DNA from: Thinopyrum elongatum
Taxonomy: Eukaryota; Streptophyta; Magnoliopsida; Poales; Poaceae
Assembly (NCBI GenBank): GCA_011799875.1
Contig: CM022302.1
Location: forward strand, 56,461,599 to 56,525,598
Length of the DNA: 64,000 nucleotides
Direction of reading: 5' to 3'
Under the pieces are notes generated by a model. The model was not told the origin of the DNA, did no database searches, and saw only the letters and a program-made list of their open reading frames with translations. Below are positions 32,596-44,569 of the stretch, piece by piece; position 1 is the first letter of the stretch, and every line of letters starts with the position of its first letter. The translations under genes were made by a program, and so were the position numbers.

Positions 32596-33632
32596 AATCG
32601 GGCAGGGCGATCGACGGCGGCGACAGAGGAGTTGCGGGAGGGGGGAGAGGGGGGAAAGGACTTAGCAAAATTTTGAGCCCGCGCGGGGTTAAGTCAAAAT
32701 AGCAGTAGCGCTGGTAGGAAAAAAGCGCTATAGTTAAGTTAGCTATAGCGCTTTCTACCAAAACACGCTACTGCTATAGGAAGTACTTATTTATTTTCCT
32801 TTTTCTTTTCCTTTTATCTAAGGAATATAGCTATAGCGCGGGCTTATAAAACGCACTACTGCTAAAGTAACTATAGCGCTTTGTGGAAACAAGCGCTACT
32901 GCTACGCCTTTCTCCTTTATTTTTCTTTTTCTTTTGTTTATCTTTACATTTTTTTTTCTCCTTTTTCTACTTCTTTCATTTTCATTTACTTTTATATTTC
33001 TTTTCCATTTTATTTTATTTTTTAGCAGTAGCGCTCTATACAAGAAACGCGCTACTACAAGGCACTTAGCGGTAGCGTGCTTTTTGCGGCATCGCTACTA
33101 CTATTCCTAGCCTACCGGCAACAGGGTGGGAATTATAGTAGTAGCACTTTTTCCAGCAGACGCGCTATTGCTATAACCATAGCTGTAGTGCTACTTATTG
33201 ACACGCGCTACAACTAATTAGCAGTAGCGCTCTCTTTTAACCAGCACTACTGCTATACCTCTGTGTATAAGGTTTTCCCTAGTAGTGTGGAGTAAAAGTT
33301 TGAAAAGGAAAAGCTCAAAATACTCCAGACAAAGTTTATTGGCAGAATACTTTATCAATCAAGACAATGTTTCTGAGTACAAGTATTGTAGACAGCAAAA
33401 ATCTGATGGCAGGGTATCAATCAAGACAAAGTTTCTGAGTATAAGAATTCCAGCAGGCATAGAAGATAGTACAAGTCTCCAGCAAGCATACAAGACTGAA
33501 ATTGTGCTCAGATGAATATGGAATTGGCACTGCAGGGTACCTGGAGGACTTGAAGTAGGAAGCAATAGCTCGAAGCAGGCAGCATCTCCGGCACGGCACG
33601 ACACCCTGCAAGAGGGAAAGTCAGTAACCAAC

Positions 33633-35988
33633 ATGGAATTTGACCTGAACTGTACTCCCCCCGAAGAAGAGGACATATCTGGAGGAGACGGTCCCGGTGA
33701 AGATGATATCGACATGCAAGAGGGCATTGATCCCGATGAAGATGCAGTCGGTGACCTTCCTCATCTTCCCTATAAAGATGATGCCACTATCAATTCAAAT
33801 ACAAAACATGAAATGATCAAAACACAGAATAAAATGGAGTAGGAGTAGAGTAAAACAATGATCATTTTAGTTTGTACAGTACTCCATTTTTGTAACATGA
33901 GTACAGCAGAATAAAATGAGCATTGTACTCCATTTTTGTAACATGAGTACTCTAATTGATCAAATTGGAGTAACATGAGTACTCTAAATGATCAAAATGG
34001 AGTAACATTAGTAACAGTGTGATAACAGTTCAAAGATGGAGCTTACAAAGATATGTCAACATTTTAACATGCCTACATATTCCAGTCATTTATCCAGCCG
34101 CCGGTTGCTTCTGTGGCTTTACCAATCCATTGGAAGTTTTCAGGACTGCAATCTAGTGAAGAAAATAGCACTTGTTAGTGTCATGCATCATTTACTGAAC
34201 ATCAAAGTCATAATGCAACCATGCTGAACACTACAAAAAGCTTGAACTCTGAATATACCTGCCCTTCGTACAGACCCTCCCCACTTGTGGCACAAGCACT
34301 CTGAATATACCTGCAATAGAATGGAAAGTAACACCAAGCTTATCAGCAAGCCTTTGCAGGATTATCACCTAGGTAAAAAATCAGCAAGGGTCAAATACCA
34401 TATGTTTATATAGACTTATTAGTTCAAATATCATTATTAATATCCACATGTGAAATGATCAATTCAAATACTCAATGTGATGATGATCAAAAGAACTTGA
34501 CAGTTTAGTTAACTGAATATTTTCAGTTAACTGAATACTCCATTTGATCATTTAATAATCAAGGAGTATTTTCTTTGTTGTACTGTATTTCTTGTTCTAC
34601 TCCATTTCATCATTTGATCATTTTAGTAGGACTAATATTTTTCCATTGTTGTGTTTCTTGTTGCAGTTGTTGAGCAAGCAGTTAGAAAAAGGAAAACCCT
34701 CAGTGACCAGGAAAAATATGCTGCTTATGTGGCATTGCATGTAGTGTGTATGAGTAGAGGTGGAAAGTTCAAGAAAACAGATAAGAAAGACCTTGCACAA
34801 TTTTTGAAGGTAGAAGTGAGGAGTATACAAAGAGTTTGGCAGAAGGCGATGAAGCAAATCGCAGATGGTTTGGAGGTAGATGTTTCCAAACAGAAAAAGG
34901 GGAAATGTGGAAGAAAACCAAAGGACATCAATCTAGAGAAAATCCCTACAATACCACTGAACAAGAGGTCTACTATCAGATCATTAGCTTGGCAACTGGG
35001 ATGTAGCCCTACAACACTCCATAGAAAGTTCAAGCTGTACTTGATAAAAAGGCATACAAACTGTGTGAAGCAACCTCTAAAGGAAAAAAATAAGAAGGAT
35101 AGGATGAAATTTTGTTTCTCAATGCTTGATGAGGCAACAACAAACACTGCAAGGCCTAAGTTCAAGACTATGCATAATGTTGTGCATATTGATGAGAAGT
35201 GGTTTAACATGACCAAGAAGAATAAAACCTATTATCTGTTGGATGGGGAGGAAGAGCCTACGAGGTCTATACATGGCAACTGTATTGGCAAGGTGATGTT
35301 CTTGACGGCTATTGCTAGGCCTAGGTGGGATAGTGAAGGAAATGTGACCTTCTCTGGAAAAATTGGTATTTGGCCATTTGTGAAAGAGGCTCCTGCTCAG
35401 AGGAGAAGTGACAACAGGCCCAGAGGTACAATAGAGACGAAGTCGATAAAAGTCGACAGAAAAGTGATGAGGGAGTTCTTGATAGAGAAGGCCTTGCTAG
35501 CGATACAAGCTATTTGGCCTGAAAGTGATGCCGGGCAGACCATCTATATACAGCAGGATAACGCTAAGCCCCATATCTTGCCCAATGATCCAGAATTTTT
35601 AGCAGCTGTCACAGAAACTGGACTTGACATCAGAATAATCCAACAACCTGCCAAAAGTCCTGATTTGAATGTGCTTGACCTTGGGTTTTTTAACTCGTTG
35701 CAATCCCTGATTGACTGTCTCAGCCCTAAAACGCTATAAGAACTTATTAATGCAGTGTTGGAGCAATTTGAAGGCTATGAGGTTTACAAGTTGAATAGAA
35801 TTATCCTTACTCTGCAGTCTTGCATGATTGAGATCCTGAACCATGGAGGAGGCAATGGGTATAAAATACCACATGTGAACAAGGAAAGGCTTGAGAGTCT
35901 TGGACAGCTACCTCCAAGACTATCATGCCCTCAAGAGGTTTATGCAAATGCCCTACACAACCTAGAGCTAATGGAGAGGGTTCAGTAA
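33633..35988 (+). pseudogene. Mariner-like (DD39D) transposase
   Basis: The first exon starts at 33633 (MEFDLNCTPPEEE, the acidic N-terminus I associate with plant MLEs). A long intron ends at an acceptor TTGCAG (34661-34666). The second exon runs 34667-35988. It has a helix-turn-helix region (RSTIRSLAWQLGCSPTTLHR) and the three catalytic Asp residues: VVHIDEKWF, IYIQQDNAKPH, and LDLGFF, the last two separated by 39 residues (DD39D). SPDLN precedes the last. One stop codon, TAA at 35737-35739, interrupts the frame about 20 residues past the last catalytic Asp; the rest continues in frame for 83 codons. The donor of exon one is not certain. The protein would cut at the 32-bp ends and insert at TA. 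Confidence 0.85.
33870..34015. repeat. Short direct repeats in the MLE intron
   Basis: TTTTTGTAACATGAGTAC and GGAGTAACATGAGTACTC-type words recur four or five times. Confidence 0.5.
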
Positions 35989-35993
35989 TGGAA

Positions 35994-36150
35994 CCGAGAT
36001 GCTTGTTGTCATGAGACCCGAGATGCTTGTTGTCATGAGACCCGAGATGCTTGCTATCATGAGACCCGAGATGCTTGCTGTCATGAGACCCGAGATGCTT
36101 ATTGTCATGAGACTCGAGATGCTTGTTGTCATGAGACCCGAGATGCTTGT
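35994..36150 (+). repeat. 24-bp minisatellite directly after the MLE transposase
   Basis: More than six copies of a 24-bp unit (CGAGATGCTTGTTGTCATGA in part), starting six bases after the transposase stop. Since 24 is a multiple of three, the array is open in several frames; one of these reads an eight-residue unit MRPEMLVV. Confidence 0.9.
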
Positions 36151-37147
36151 GGAGTATGCTTGTTGCATCCTTGTGATCATTTATGTGGAGTATGTGTAAC
36201 TTCTTGTTGTGTTGCATCCTTGTGATTATGAGTATGTGTGGAGTTGTGTAACTCCTTGTTGTGATAAGTTTTTTAATTCTCTGATTTGTATGGTCATTTA
36301 TATAACTCCTTGTTGTGATAAGTTTTTGAATTCTCTAATTTGTATGGTCATTTGAACTCCTCATTTGTATCATAATTTCAATAACTCCTTGTTTTGTAAA
36401 GTCTTTGTATAACGTCTTATGAGGAGAGGAGTAGGAGAGGAGAGGCTTGAGATGCTTGGAAAAGTTTAAAGTTTCAGTTAATTTTAAAGTTTAATTTAAA
36501 TTTTCAGTTAATTAACAAAGGAGAAGATGGAGGGCACAAGATGGAGAGCGCAAGACAAACTACTGAAAAGGGAGAAGAAGAGAAGAGAGAGCAAGTGCTA
36601 CACTACTTCAGTTAATTTAAATATATTGAATTGCTACTGGAAATCAGCTTGCTTGCTACTCCTAATACTCTTAAACAAAGTACTCCTGCTGTAGTGCTAT
36701 ACTACTATTGTCCTCCCTAATTAACAGAAAAGGTTTCAGTTAATTTTAATACCGGCAGTACTCCACTTTAACTTATGGAGTACTCCACTGACAAATCTCT
36801 CTGACCATCTAGCTTAGTTGCCCTAACACATGTTAAATTCAGTTAAATACTGGCAGCAAGCAGTACTCCAAGTAAAGCACCAAAAAATTTGGGGTGCACA
36901 AAATTTACTGAACAGACTATAGTTTTCGAATCCGAAATGCTAGCATTTCCTGTAGTTTTGCATATCAAGTTGATAGTTTTTGAATCCATGTTGTTGACTG
37001 AAACTCTTTGTTGACTGAAAGAAATGGCAAGCTACTACTGTACTGTACAGGAGGTTTCTCTCTAAATTCTGTTAATATATCAGCAAGGTTGACACATTTT
37101 GTGCATCCAGTTAACATATCAGCAAGGTTGGGGTACAATCTAAAGCA
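36151..37147. other. MLE internal DNA, no gene
   Basis: AT-rich, with local duplications such as CTCCTTGTTGTGATAAGTTTTT (twice, with changes, about 36250-36330). Nothing coding. Confidence 0.5.
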
Positions 37148-38587
37148 CCATTTGTAGGAGATATGCCCTAGAGGTAATAATAAATGTTATCATTTATCTC
37201 CCTGTTAATAATTATGTTTATGTTCCATGCTATAACAGCCATGGTTCTCGAGTCTGGAATAACCACGAGGCTCGGAGGAAGACTCATATGCACGTGTGGA
37301 AAAATAAACGGTAAAATGTATTCCTAGTCTCGCCTCTAAGACTAGCTCAAGTGTGGCATGATGGTTCTGTTTTCCTGATCATAGGCATGACTATGCCGGC
37401 AACTTTGAGGGCACAATGTTAGAAGAACATTTGCGTTGAATCGACCCGAATTGATGTTATGCTATGAGATACATTCGTCACAAGTTAAATGGTTAATAAC
37501 ACAGAGATGGTTAATGTTTGCATGATTCCTTAGACCATGAGAGTATCGAGTTTCTTCATGCTTGCTTCATGAACTTTGCGGTTAGTTAAACATCATCCGT
37601 AAATGGGTGGCTATTACGGCGGCTTACGGGTTCATGGGAAAGTATGTCAAGTAACTTGATAGCTCAAGATTGGGATTTGCTCCTCCGACGATGGAGAGAT
37701 ATCTCTGGGCCCTCTCAGTGTTACGGTATCTGTCATCGTCTAGCCAGACTCAGGGTGATTTGATCACAGGGATGCCGGAACACGGTAACGAGAAAAGAGA
37801 ACAATACCGGTAACGAGGTAACTGGCATAGTGGACAAGTTATTGATCCACGGGGATGCCAACATGTCTCACCTCGGGTATTTGTAACATATCGCGAAGCA
37901 ACAGGAATAGCACACGGCAACTGGAGGTTCACTCGAATATTCATTCGTGTGGGTATAGGGGTCAATATGGGTGTCCACGGCCCCGATGTTGATCATTGAT
38001 AGGAAGGGGTTCCGGGTCATGTCTATACTTCACCGAACCTATAGGGTCACACGCTTAAGGGTCATCTATCTGCTGAATACTAGACAGGGAGTCTGAGAGA
38101 AAGTCTCCAGAAAAAGTTTCGGACACAGCGGAAATGTTCCGAAGAGAGAGGTCATCGGATGAGTTCCGGTAAAACTGAAAAGTTGTTTCAGGGGATACCA
38201 TTAAGTCAAATTGGTTTCGGCACATGCTTGATAATTCTTGGAGAGTGCCAGAATCATTCTGGAAACTTCTGGGAATTTTCCGGGATAAAAACCGGAAATG
38301 TTCCGGAGCTGCCGGAACCGCTTTGTCTGCTTTTCGCAGATGAAAATCACTAATCCGGAATTGTTTTGGAACGCGTCAAAAATTATTTTAGTGGGTACTG
38401 GAAATGTTCTAGGTCCACATAAATATTTTCGGTTCGAACGGACGCTGAAAGATGTTGTCATGATTAGTGAAATCAGCTTTATGGTTACTTTTTGGAAAGC
38501 CACCTTTTTGGGCTTTTGCTCCAAAATATCTTGGAGATGAGATCGATGGATGTGGCTGAAATTTCAGCCACTCCACCCCTCCTTAGC

Positions 38588-38597
38588 CTATAAATAG
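38588..38597 (+). promoter_or_regulatory. TATA box, Copia-2 5' LTR
   Basis: CTATAAATAG, conserved in the 3' LTR (46005-46014) and in the inverted LTR fragment (about 60008-60017, minus). Confidence 0.6.
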
Positions 38598-38815
38598 AGG
38601 TTGAGGGGGCTGCCCAAACTCGCTCTTTCTCACATACAAGTGCCATTCAAGATCTGGCTTTCTCTCTCCCTCCCAGCGAAATAGTTTCGTAGAGCCGAAA
38701 GGCTGTCTGGGTTCTGGCAGGAACTAGTTTTGGACGGTGAAGCCCTGCCGAATAGATGACATCGTATGTGTGCAACTTTGTAGAGAGATCGTAGTTTTGG
38801 TCTTAGTTCGAGAGT

Positions 38816-39075
38816 GCCTCCCGAAGGGCTGTCCGAGTGACCGTCCAAGTTTCGAAGGTCCTCCCGAAGGGCTGTCCGAGTGACCGTCCATGTTTCGAAG
38901 GTCCTCCCGAAGGGCTGTCTGAGTGACCGTCTGAGTTTCGAGTGTGCCTCCCGTAGGGCTGTCCAAGTGACCGTCCGAGATTCTGAGGTCCTCCCGAAGG
39001 GCTGTCCGAGGATCCGTCCGGTGGGACTATCCGAGGGACTGTCCCGAGGCCTCCTGAAGGGCTACCGGGAGATCC
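38816..39075 (+). repeat. 43-bp tandem repeats in Copia-2 5' LTR
   Basis: About six copies of a 43-bp unit containing CCCGAAGGGCTGTCCGAGTG lie downstream of the TATA box. Copies also occur at 46232-46480 and, inverted, about 59640-59800. Confidence 0.85.
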
Positions 39076-39287
39076 GTCCGGGGAGCAGATGAGGAAGTAC
39101 ATCCTCGCGGTTGGGAGGTTGTAAATCCTTGCTGCAGGAATCTGCACTGCCGATCGTCATCGACTCTACTTCCGCTACGCTACGAGTCGGTAACGAAAAA
39201 GATCAAACCTTGTATGCAGTCTCCATAGTGGTCCTGGGCTGGTGCGTAGGTCAGAAAATTTTTGTTTTCTGCTGCGTTCCCCTACAG

Positions 39288-39300
39288 TGGCATCATGAGC
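39288..39300 (+). other. Primer binding site of Copia-2, mutated
   Basis: TGGCATCATGAGC next to the LTR edge. The usual site is TGGTATCAGAGC; it carries a substitution and one extra base. Confidence 0.65.
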
Positions 39301-41880
39301 CGTGCTATGCGTAGATGCAGGTTGCGATCTAGAATACATAGAGATGTATAGGTGTTGCACAATATAATTACGTAGTAGATGAGTTCTATTACTGAAAATT
39401 ATTTGTGCGGGTAGCAGATGACCAGATGTTATTGTTGCTTCCCTGGAATTTGCATATTTCTGATCTTGATAACAGCATGATGGAGTTTCAATGTTCTGGT
39501 AATCCGCGATCCTGATTGATCAACGAAGTGGTAACAGTTCATTGAATTCCGCAGTAGTTAAAAAGAAAGTTGAAATTTCGCAGACGAAAGGGCAATGCAG
39601 ATATGATCTGCAGGGGGATCATGCGTATGACGAAGTTCAGTATGGGGCTCGAGATTTTATTATCTCGTGTTTCATACACCCGGCAATGTTAATCTAGCGA
39701 CTTGGATAATCATGCTTGATGATGAACATTGGTAGCTTCGCTTTGTTTCGAAACCTTAGAAGCCACGTAAAACAATTTTATGCATGAACTGATTAGAGGC
39801 GTCTAACTTGGTTTTGCAGGATGGTTTGCATGTGCATGTGCATGTGATGTGGTATAGCAGTGCTCATAATATTTTGATTATGTATGAGATGACTATATAA
39901 TGTAAATTGATTAAGATGACCTGCGTGTCATGATTCGGCATGATGGCTGGAGCCATATGATTGTCACTTTAATGACCTGCATGTCAACCTTAAGTAATGC
40001 ACTTATTTTATTAGTTATAGAGATAGCAATATTATCTGGTGCATCGACAAGGTGGTGGCAATCTTCGCGAAGGTGAACACCGACGCAAATGCCGAAGATG
40101 AAGAAATGAAAGACTTCTCCGTCAGAAAGGGCTATACCATATCATGCTATTATGAATTGCCTGAGATGTTTATCCCTTATGATGCACGCAATCGCTTTTT
40201 ATTAGGGTGATCTCTCATAAAAATATCAAGTTGTTAGTGTTCTCCCAAGTGTAGCACCGTCACGGCACCTAACTTTTTGGGGTGCGCCATGGATACATGG
40301 GTACGAACGATTAGGGATGCGTGAGGCGGGTGAGGTCTGACCTCGCAGCGAGATCACTTGGTTGTCTTGACGTTCAGGCATGAAAGTCGTGAGCTCGGAA
40401 CACGCGCATCGAAAGATGAACAAGAGTCACATAGAGATGTGATCGACATGTTGCCTACCGATTAAAATTCCGTCATGAGATGATGATTCTATGGCGATGA
40501 ATTGAATTCTGGATTTTGAATCACTCACAATCAATTATGGGAGATGTTGATTTGAGTGGGAGCGCACTGTTGAATTAACTTGTTTAATTCTCAGTGTAAT
40601 TAATTATGAACTCTATCTAAGTGTGGTTTGCATAATAGTTGTAGAATAATGGCTCGCGTTTCCACCTTCCCTGTTAAATTTGAATAGCTGTTAAATATCT
40701 GGTTAAAACTTTACGGTTGGTAACGTAATGTGAGGATTGTCCTCAAGAGTTCCGAGAAGGACTTTGTCCTATCGCATGCTTTCGGTATTCTCCCGCTAAT
40801 GCTATGGATCATGTGACTCTCGTCCTTCGATCCAAAAGCTAGAATTCCTTTTCAGTCAAGTGCAATATGTTTGCTTCCATGAGACCTGAACTTCGAAAGT
40901 TTTGGGATAGTTATGTGATATTCATGGAAATGAAAATTAATTTCCAGATACAAACAAAGGCTGAAAGATATGAAATATCCAAAGCAATGTTTTTTTGCAA
41001 ACTATTAGTAAAGGTGTTTACTATGCATTAGACTGATAAGAGAGGGATCCAGAAGAACGCCTGTGATATGATGAAAGGTGAATAAAACAACAACTTAAAG
41101 AGAAAGGAAGTGTCCGAAGGGTGTTAGTGAAACTTTCACGCCTAGGAAGTCTAGGGCTAACACCACTCTTAAGTTGGATGCTTCTTCTGAGAGTAGGAGA
41201 AATACTAAAAGTTAAACTATTAGAAGTATAAAGGCAGAAAGAAAGAAGACTGGAATATCCAGCTCATGTATGAATGTCATACAAGTTTTTGATGTATAGA
41301 AGGCTGGTCAAAGATATAGTTCTTGGGAAATATGGTTAAACATGTTAATCACTAATTCTTGGGCATTGTTTGTTGATCACAAAGATACCCGCTCGATTGC
41401 ATTCTGTTGCAACTCGATGTAAGAACTACCAGGGCCTGAAAGACTAGCCAGGAATGAGGTTTCGATAAGCGCTGGGAACATAGTAAAAGTTACTATACCT
41501 TCCATCGGTGTATTACCTATGTATTTACTTTCATAATTCATTTAGAGTTTCATACACTCTAGCCCTTTGCATAAGGTATCTTGCAAGAAGGTTGTTCATA
41601 AGAGAACTTATTATGTTCGGTGTTATGAATAACATAAGGGCCATACTTTCATTATGAATGAGATGTATGTTTTGAATAATGATAATAATATATTACCTCT
41701 GTGTTTACTTTCATAATTCATTTTAGAGTTTCATACACTCTAGCCCATTGCACAATGTTTGTTGCAAAAGAGTTGTTCATGAAATAATAATTGTTGTTCA
41801 GTATTATGAATAACATGAAGGGCCATGCTTCCATACAAGATGGGATGTATGTTATGAATATTGATGGAAATATGATACAT
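39301..41880 (+). other. Leader and gag region of Copia-2, not readable
   Basis: In the expected place for leader and gag I find only short frames. A duplication of about 60 bases (TTCATTTAGAGTTTCATACACTC and neighbours, near 41535 and 41715) is visible. Confidence 0.5.
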
Positions 41881-44555
41881 CCATAACACTGACGCTAAAT
41901 GTCGCAAGACTAAAAGAATTTCACATATGTGTGGCACTGCATTTGGTCACATTGGAGAAACCCGCATGGAAAATTCCATTATGATGGATTTTGAAGTCGT
42001 TTGATTTTGAATCATCTGACACTAGCAACTTTCCTCCGAAAAGTGAAGTGACTGAAATACCATTCACAGGCCATAAGGAACGAAAAACAAACTTATTGGT
42101 GATCACACATTTGATGTGTGTAGTCCAATAAATGTTGTTAGTACTGGATTTATCAATCATCAGAAATGAGTCAAGTAGATATATGGATATTTACTTGATG
42201 AGACGTAAGTCTGGATCTTTTGAAATCATTTGAAAGGTTTTCAAAAATGAAGTAGAAGTTATTGTAACAAGAAAATTATGTTTCTACAATTCGATTGCAG
42301 AAAGGAATATTTGAGTTACAAGTTTAGCGAATGTCTGATGAGTTTTGAAAGGGGTTTCATAACTTGCACCTCCCAGGACACCGCTGCAAGTGCAAAGTCC
42401 ATGAAGATGTAATCGAACCATTCATGACATGGTAAGATCAAAGATGACATAAATAAATTTGCCATGATCCCTTTTAAAGTGATGCTTTAGAGACTGCGGC
42501 TCTTACACTCAAAAGAGCTCCATCGGGTCTGTTGAAATAATGCCATGGTATGGTACGCCCAACCATGATATATCTTTTCTTAACATTTGGAATATGGGGC
42601 TTGTGTAAAAGGTTATAAACCTATTCCAAATCAGACAAGTGCTACTTTGTAAGTTATCCCAAGTCATTGGGTATTCCCCCACCACTATACTGAGGCAAAG
42701 GATTTTGCCAAAAAATGGTATGCTTTTAAAGAGAATAGTTCTTGCAAAAGGTTGAGTGGGAGGACAGTGCAACTCGACGAGATAACAAGTATCTTCGTCA
42801 TCAGATCGAAAGAAAGGAACCTTGGAAGTGATTCCACAGTTTCCTACTACGACTGATACAGAAGCCTCTACATGAGATGTATGGACTTCGGTCGAACTTG
42901 CAGCTGAACAACGCAGGCAAAGCTCGTGCAAACCTCTCAGATGCGCAAACGAGATATTGTTGTTAGAAAACAGTATACCTATGATACACAAGGAAGCATT
43001 GAAGGGCCCTGACTCCGGAATTGGCTAAATGCCAATACAATCCGAGATAGTTTCCTTATAAGTGATTCAAGATTAAAATCTTGATACACCTTTAGCAAGA
43101 CTTAGAGTCTAACGAATATTTATGGAACTAAAAACTGATACGGATAAAAATGTTTTATCCATAAAGCTCGACTTGTTGCAATAACAAATTCAAGGAGTTG
43201 ACTACGATGAGGTTGTTTCACCGTAGCGATGCTTAAAGTCGGTTCGGGTTGAACTAGCAATTAATACATATTTCAAATCATGAGATATGAAACAAGGATG
43301 ACGAAAGGATTTCCATCTGATGGAAAGGAAACCAAGGACTTGCATGTGTTACAGTCCAAGGTATTTTGTCAGTCTAGAGGATGGTAGTAAGTATGCAAAC
43401 TTCAGAGTTCCAGCAATGGACAGAAGAGAGCAAAATGGAGTTGGAAACTTCGTTTTTGATGAAATGGTCAAAAAAGTTTGACTTCATCAAATGGGTATCG
43501 AAGATGCTTGTGGTTCAAGAAAGTAAGTGGGAGCATGATAATACTTCTAAAAACCTTGTGTACTTGACACATTGTTAATTGGAAATAAATTTCTTGACAC
43601 GAATTAGGACTTCATTTGAAAATAGATTTTCGATGAAGTGCTTAGGCTAAATAGCCTTGATATTAGGCATAATGATCTATGGAGATAGATTTACCTAATG
43701 GGGCTAAGCAATGAATACATATTGACAAGATGCTAAAACTTTTTAGCATTTAAAACGCCAAGGAGTGATTCTTGTCAAAGTCACATGGAAAGAGTTTTGC
43801 AAGAGTCGATGTCCCAAAAACACTGATGAGCAAAATACATGATGGAGATTCCACACACCTTCGTGTTTGGATTAATCATGTATTCCATGGTATGTAAAAA
43901 CAACCAGATATGTCCAATACTCCAAAGTTGTTGCGAGTATAGATAGCAAAGTGATCGAAAGTACTGATCATGGGACAACAGTGAAAGATGTCATTGAGTA
44001 CTAGAGCAGTACTGATGACATGGTTTCTCGCAAGCAGAGATTATGAAGTGCTCGATGTAAGTAATTACATCGATACAGTCTTCATCAATGCTCCATGCGA
44101 TTTTCGATTTAAGTTAAGGGTTTTGTGTAATACACAATATGGTGGCACGGTAGTTGGAAATTGTTCCAAACAGGATACTGTGGCGAATTATATAACAAAG
44201 GCTAAGTATGTTGACGCTTTGGAAGCGACAAAGATGTTGAATCATATAGTTCATTCATGAACTTAGTATGGTTCCAAGATGGCTTTTGTCAATGGGACAC
44301 TATAGAAGATAGTCGCTCCATAGCTCAGTCTGAGGAATCAGGTTTCGACCAATGATTCACATATATACAAAGCCAAGTCCACACAAAATATGAATTTTGT
44401 GAAAGCGTGAAAACGCGAGGATATGCAAAGATACACACGGAACTGAAGTTGTCAGATCCGTTGGACATCAGGCTATACCACAAGCGAAGCAGTTTTTTAC
44501 ACCGGTATGCCATAGGTGTAAAGTGCATTACCATTGACTAGATTATTGACTCTAG
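41881..44555 (+). pseudogene. Copia-2 pol relic
   Basis: Pieces can be aligned by eye to Copia pol in several frames. These include the integrase region near 42190-42480 (ending like the conserved PPxTP before the catalytic Glu), DMVRSK near 42430, GVDYDEVVSP near 43200 (start of reverse transcriptase), and an RNase H relic containing SKQDTVANYITKAKYV near 44165-44220. Frameshifts and stops lie between them. Given how alike the LTRs are, the interior was probably broken before this insertion. Confidence 0.65.
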
Positions 44556-44569
44556 TGCAACTGGGAGTC
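44556..44569 (+). other. Polypurine tract region of Copia-2
   Basis: GTGCAACTGGGAGTC lies next to the 3' LTR. The purine run is shortened to GGGAG. Confidence 0.4.

Larger units (their letters stand above)
28933..33287 (-). mobile_element. CACTA-2 transposon
   Basis: The terminal inverted repeats are CACTACTAGGGAAAA at the left and its exact complement at the right. Both ends are flanked by TGG (28930-28932, 33288-33290), the 3-bp duplication of CACTA elements. Subterminal arrays of AGCAGTAGCGC and its complement fill 28940-29150 and 32695-33270. The only gene is a degenerate protease-like one on the minus strand. No TNP2 gene is present, so the element is non-autonomous. Confidence 0.94.
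37153..39286 (+). repeat. 5' LTR of Copia-2
   Basis: It runs from TGTAGGAG to CCCCTACA. In the first ~125 bases compared by eye it differs from the 3' LTR at about ten positions. Confidence 0.93.

Noticed and set aside
32881..33110. Phe-rich frames of 62-75 codons
   Set aside because: They are translations of a T-rich tract in the CACTA-2 right subterminal region.
35999..36199. Repeat protein of eight-residue units
   Set aside because: It is simply the 24-bp minisatellite read in one frame, without promoter or family.
43988..44260. A 90-codon plus-strand gene
   Set aside because: It is the RNase H end of the decayed Copia-2 pol, fused by frameshifts to other sequence.
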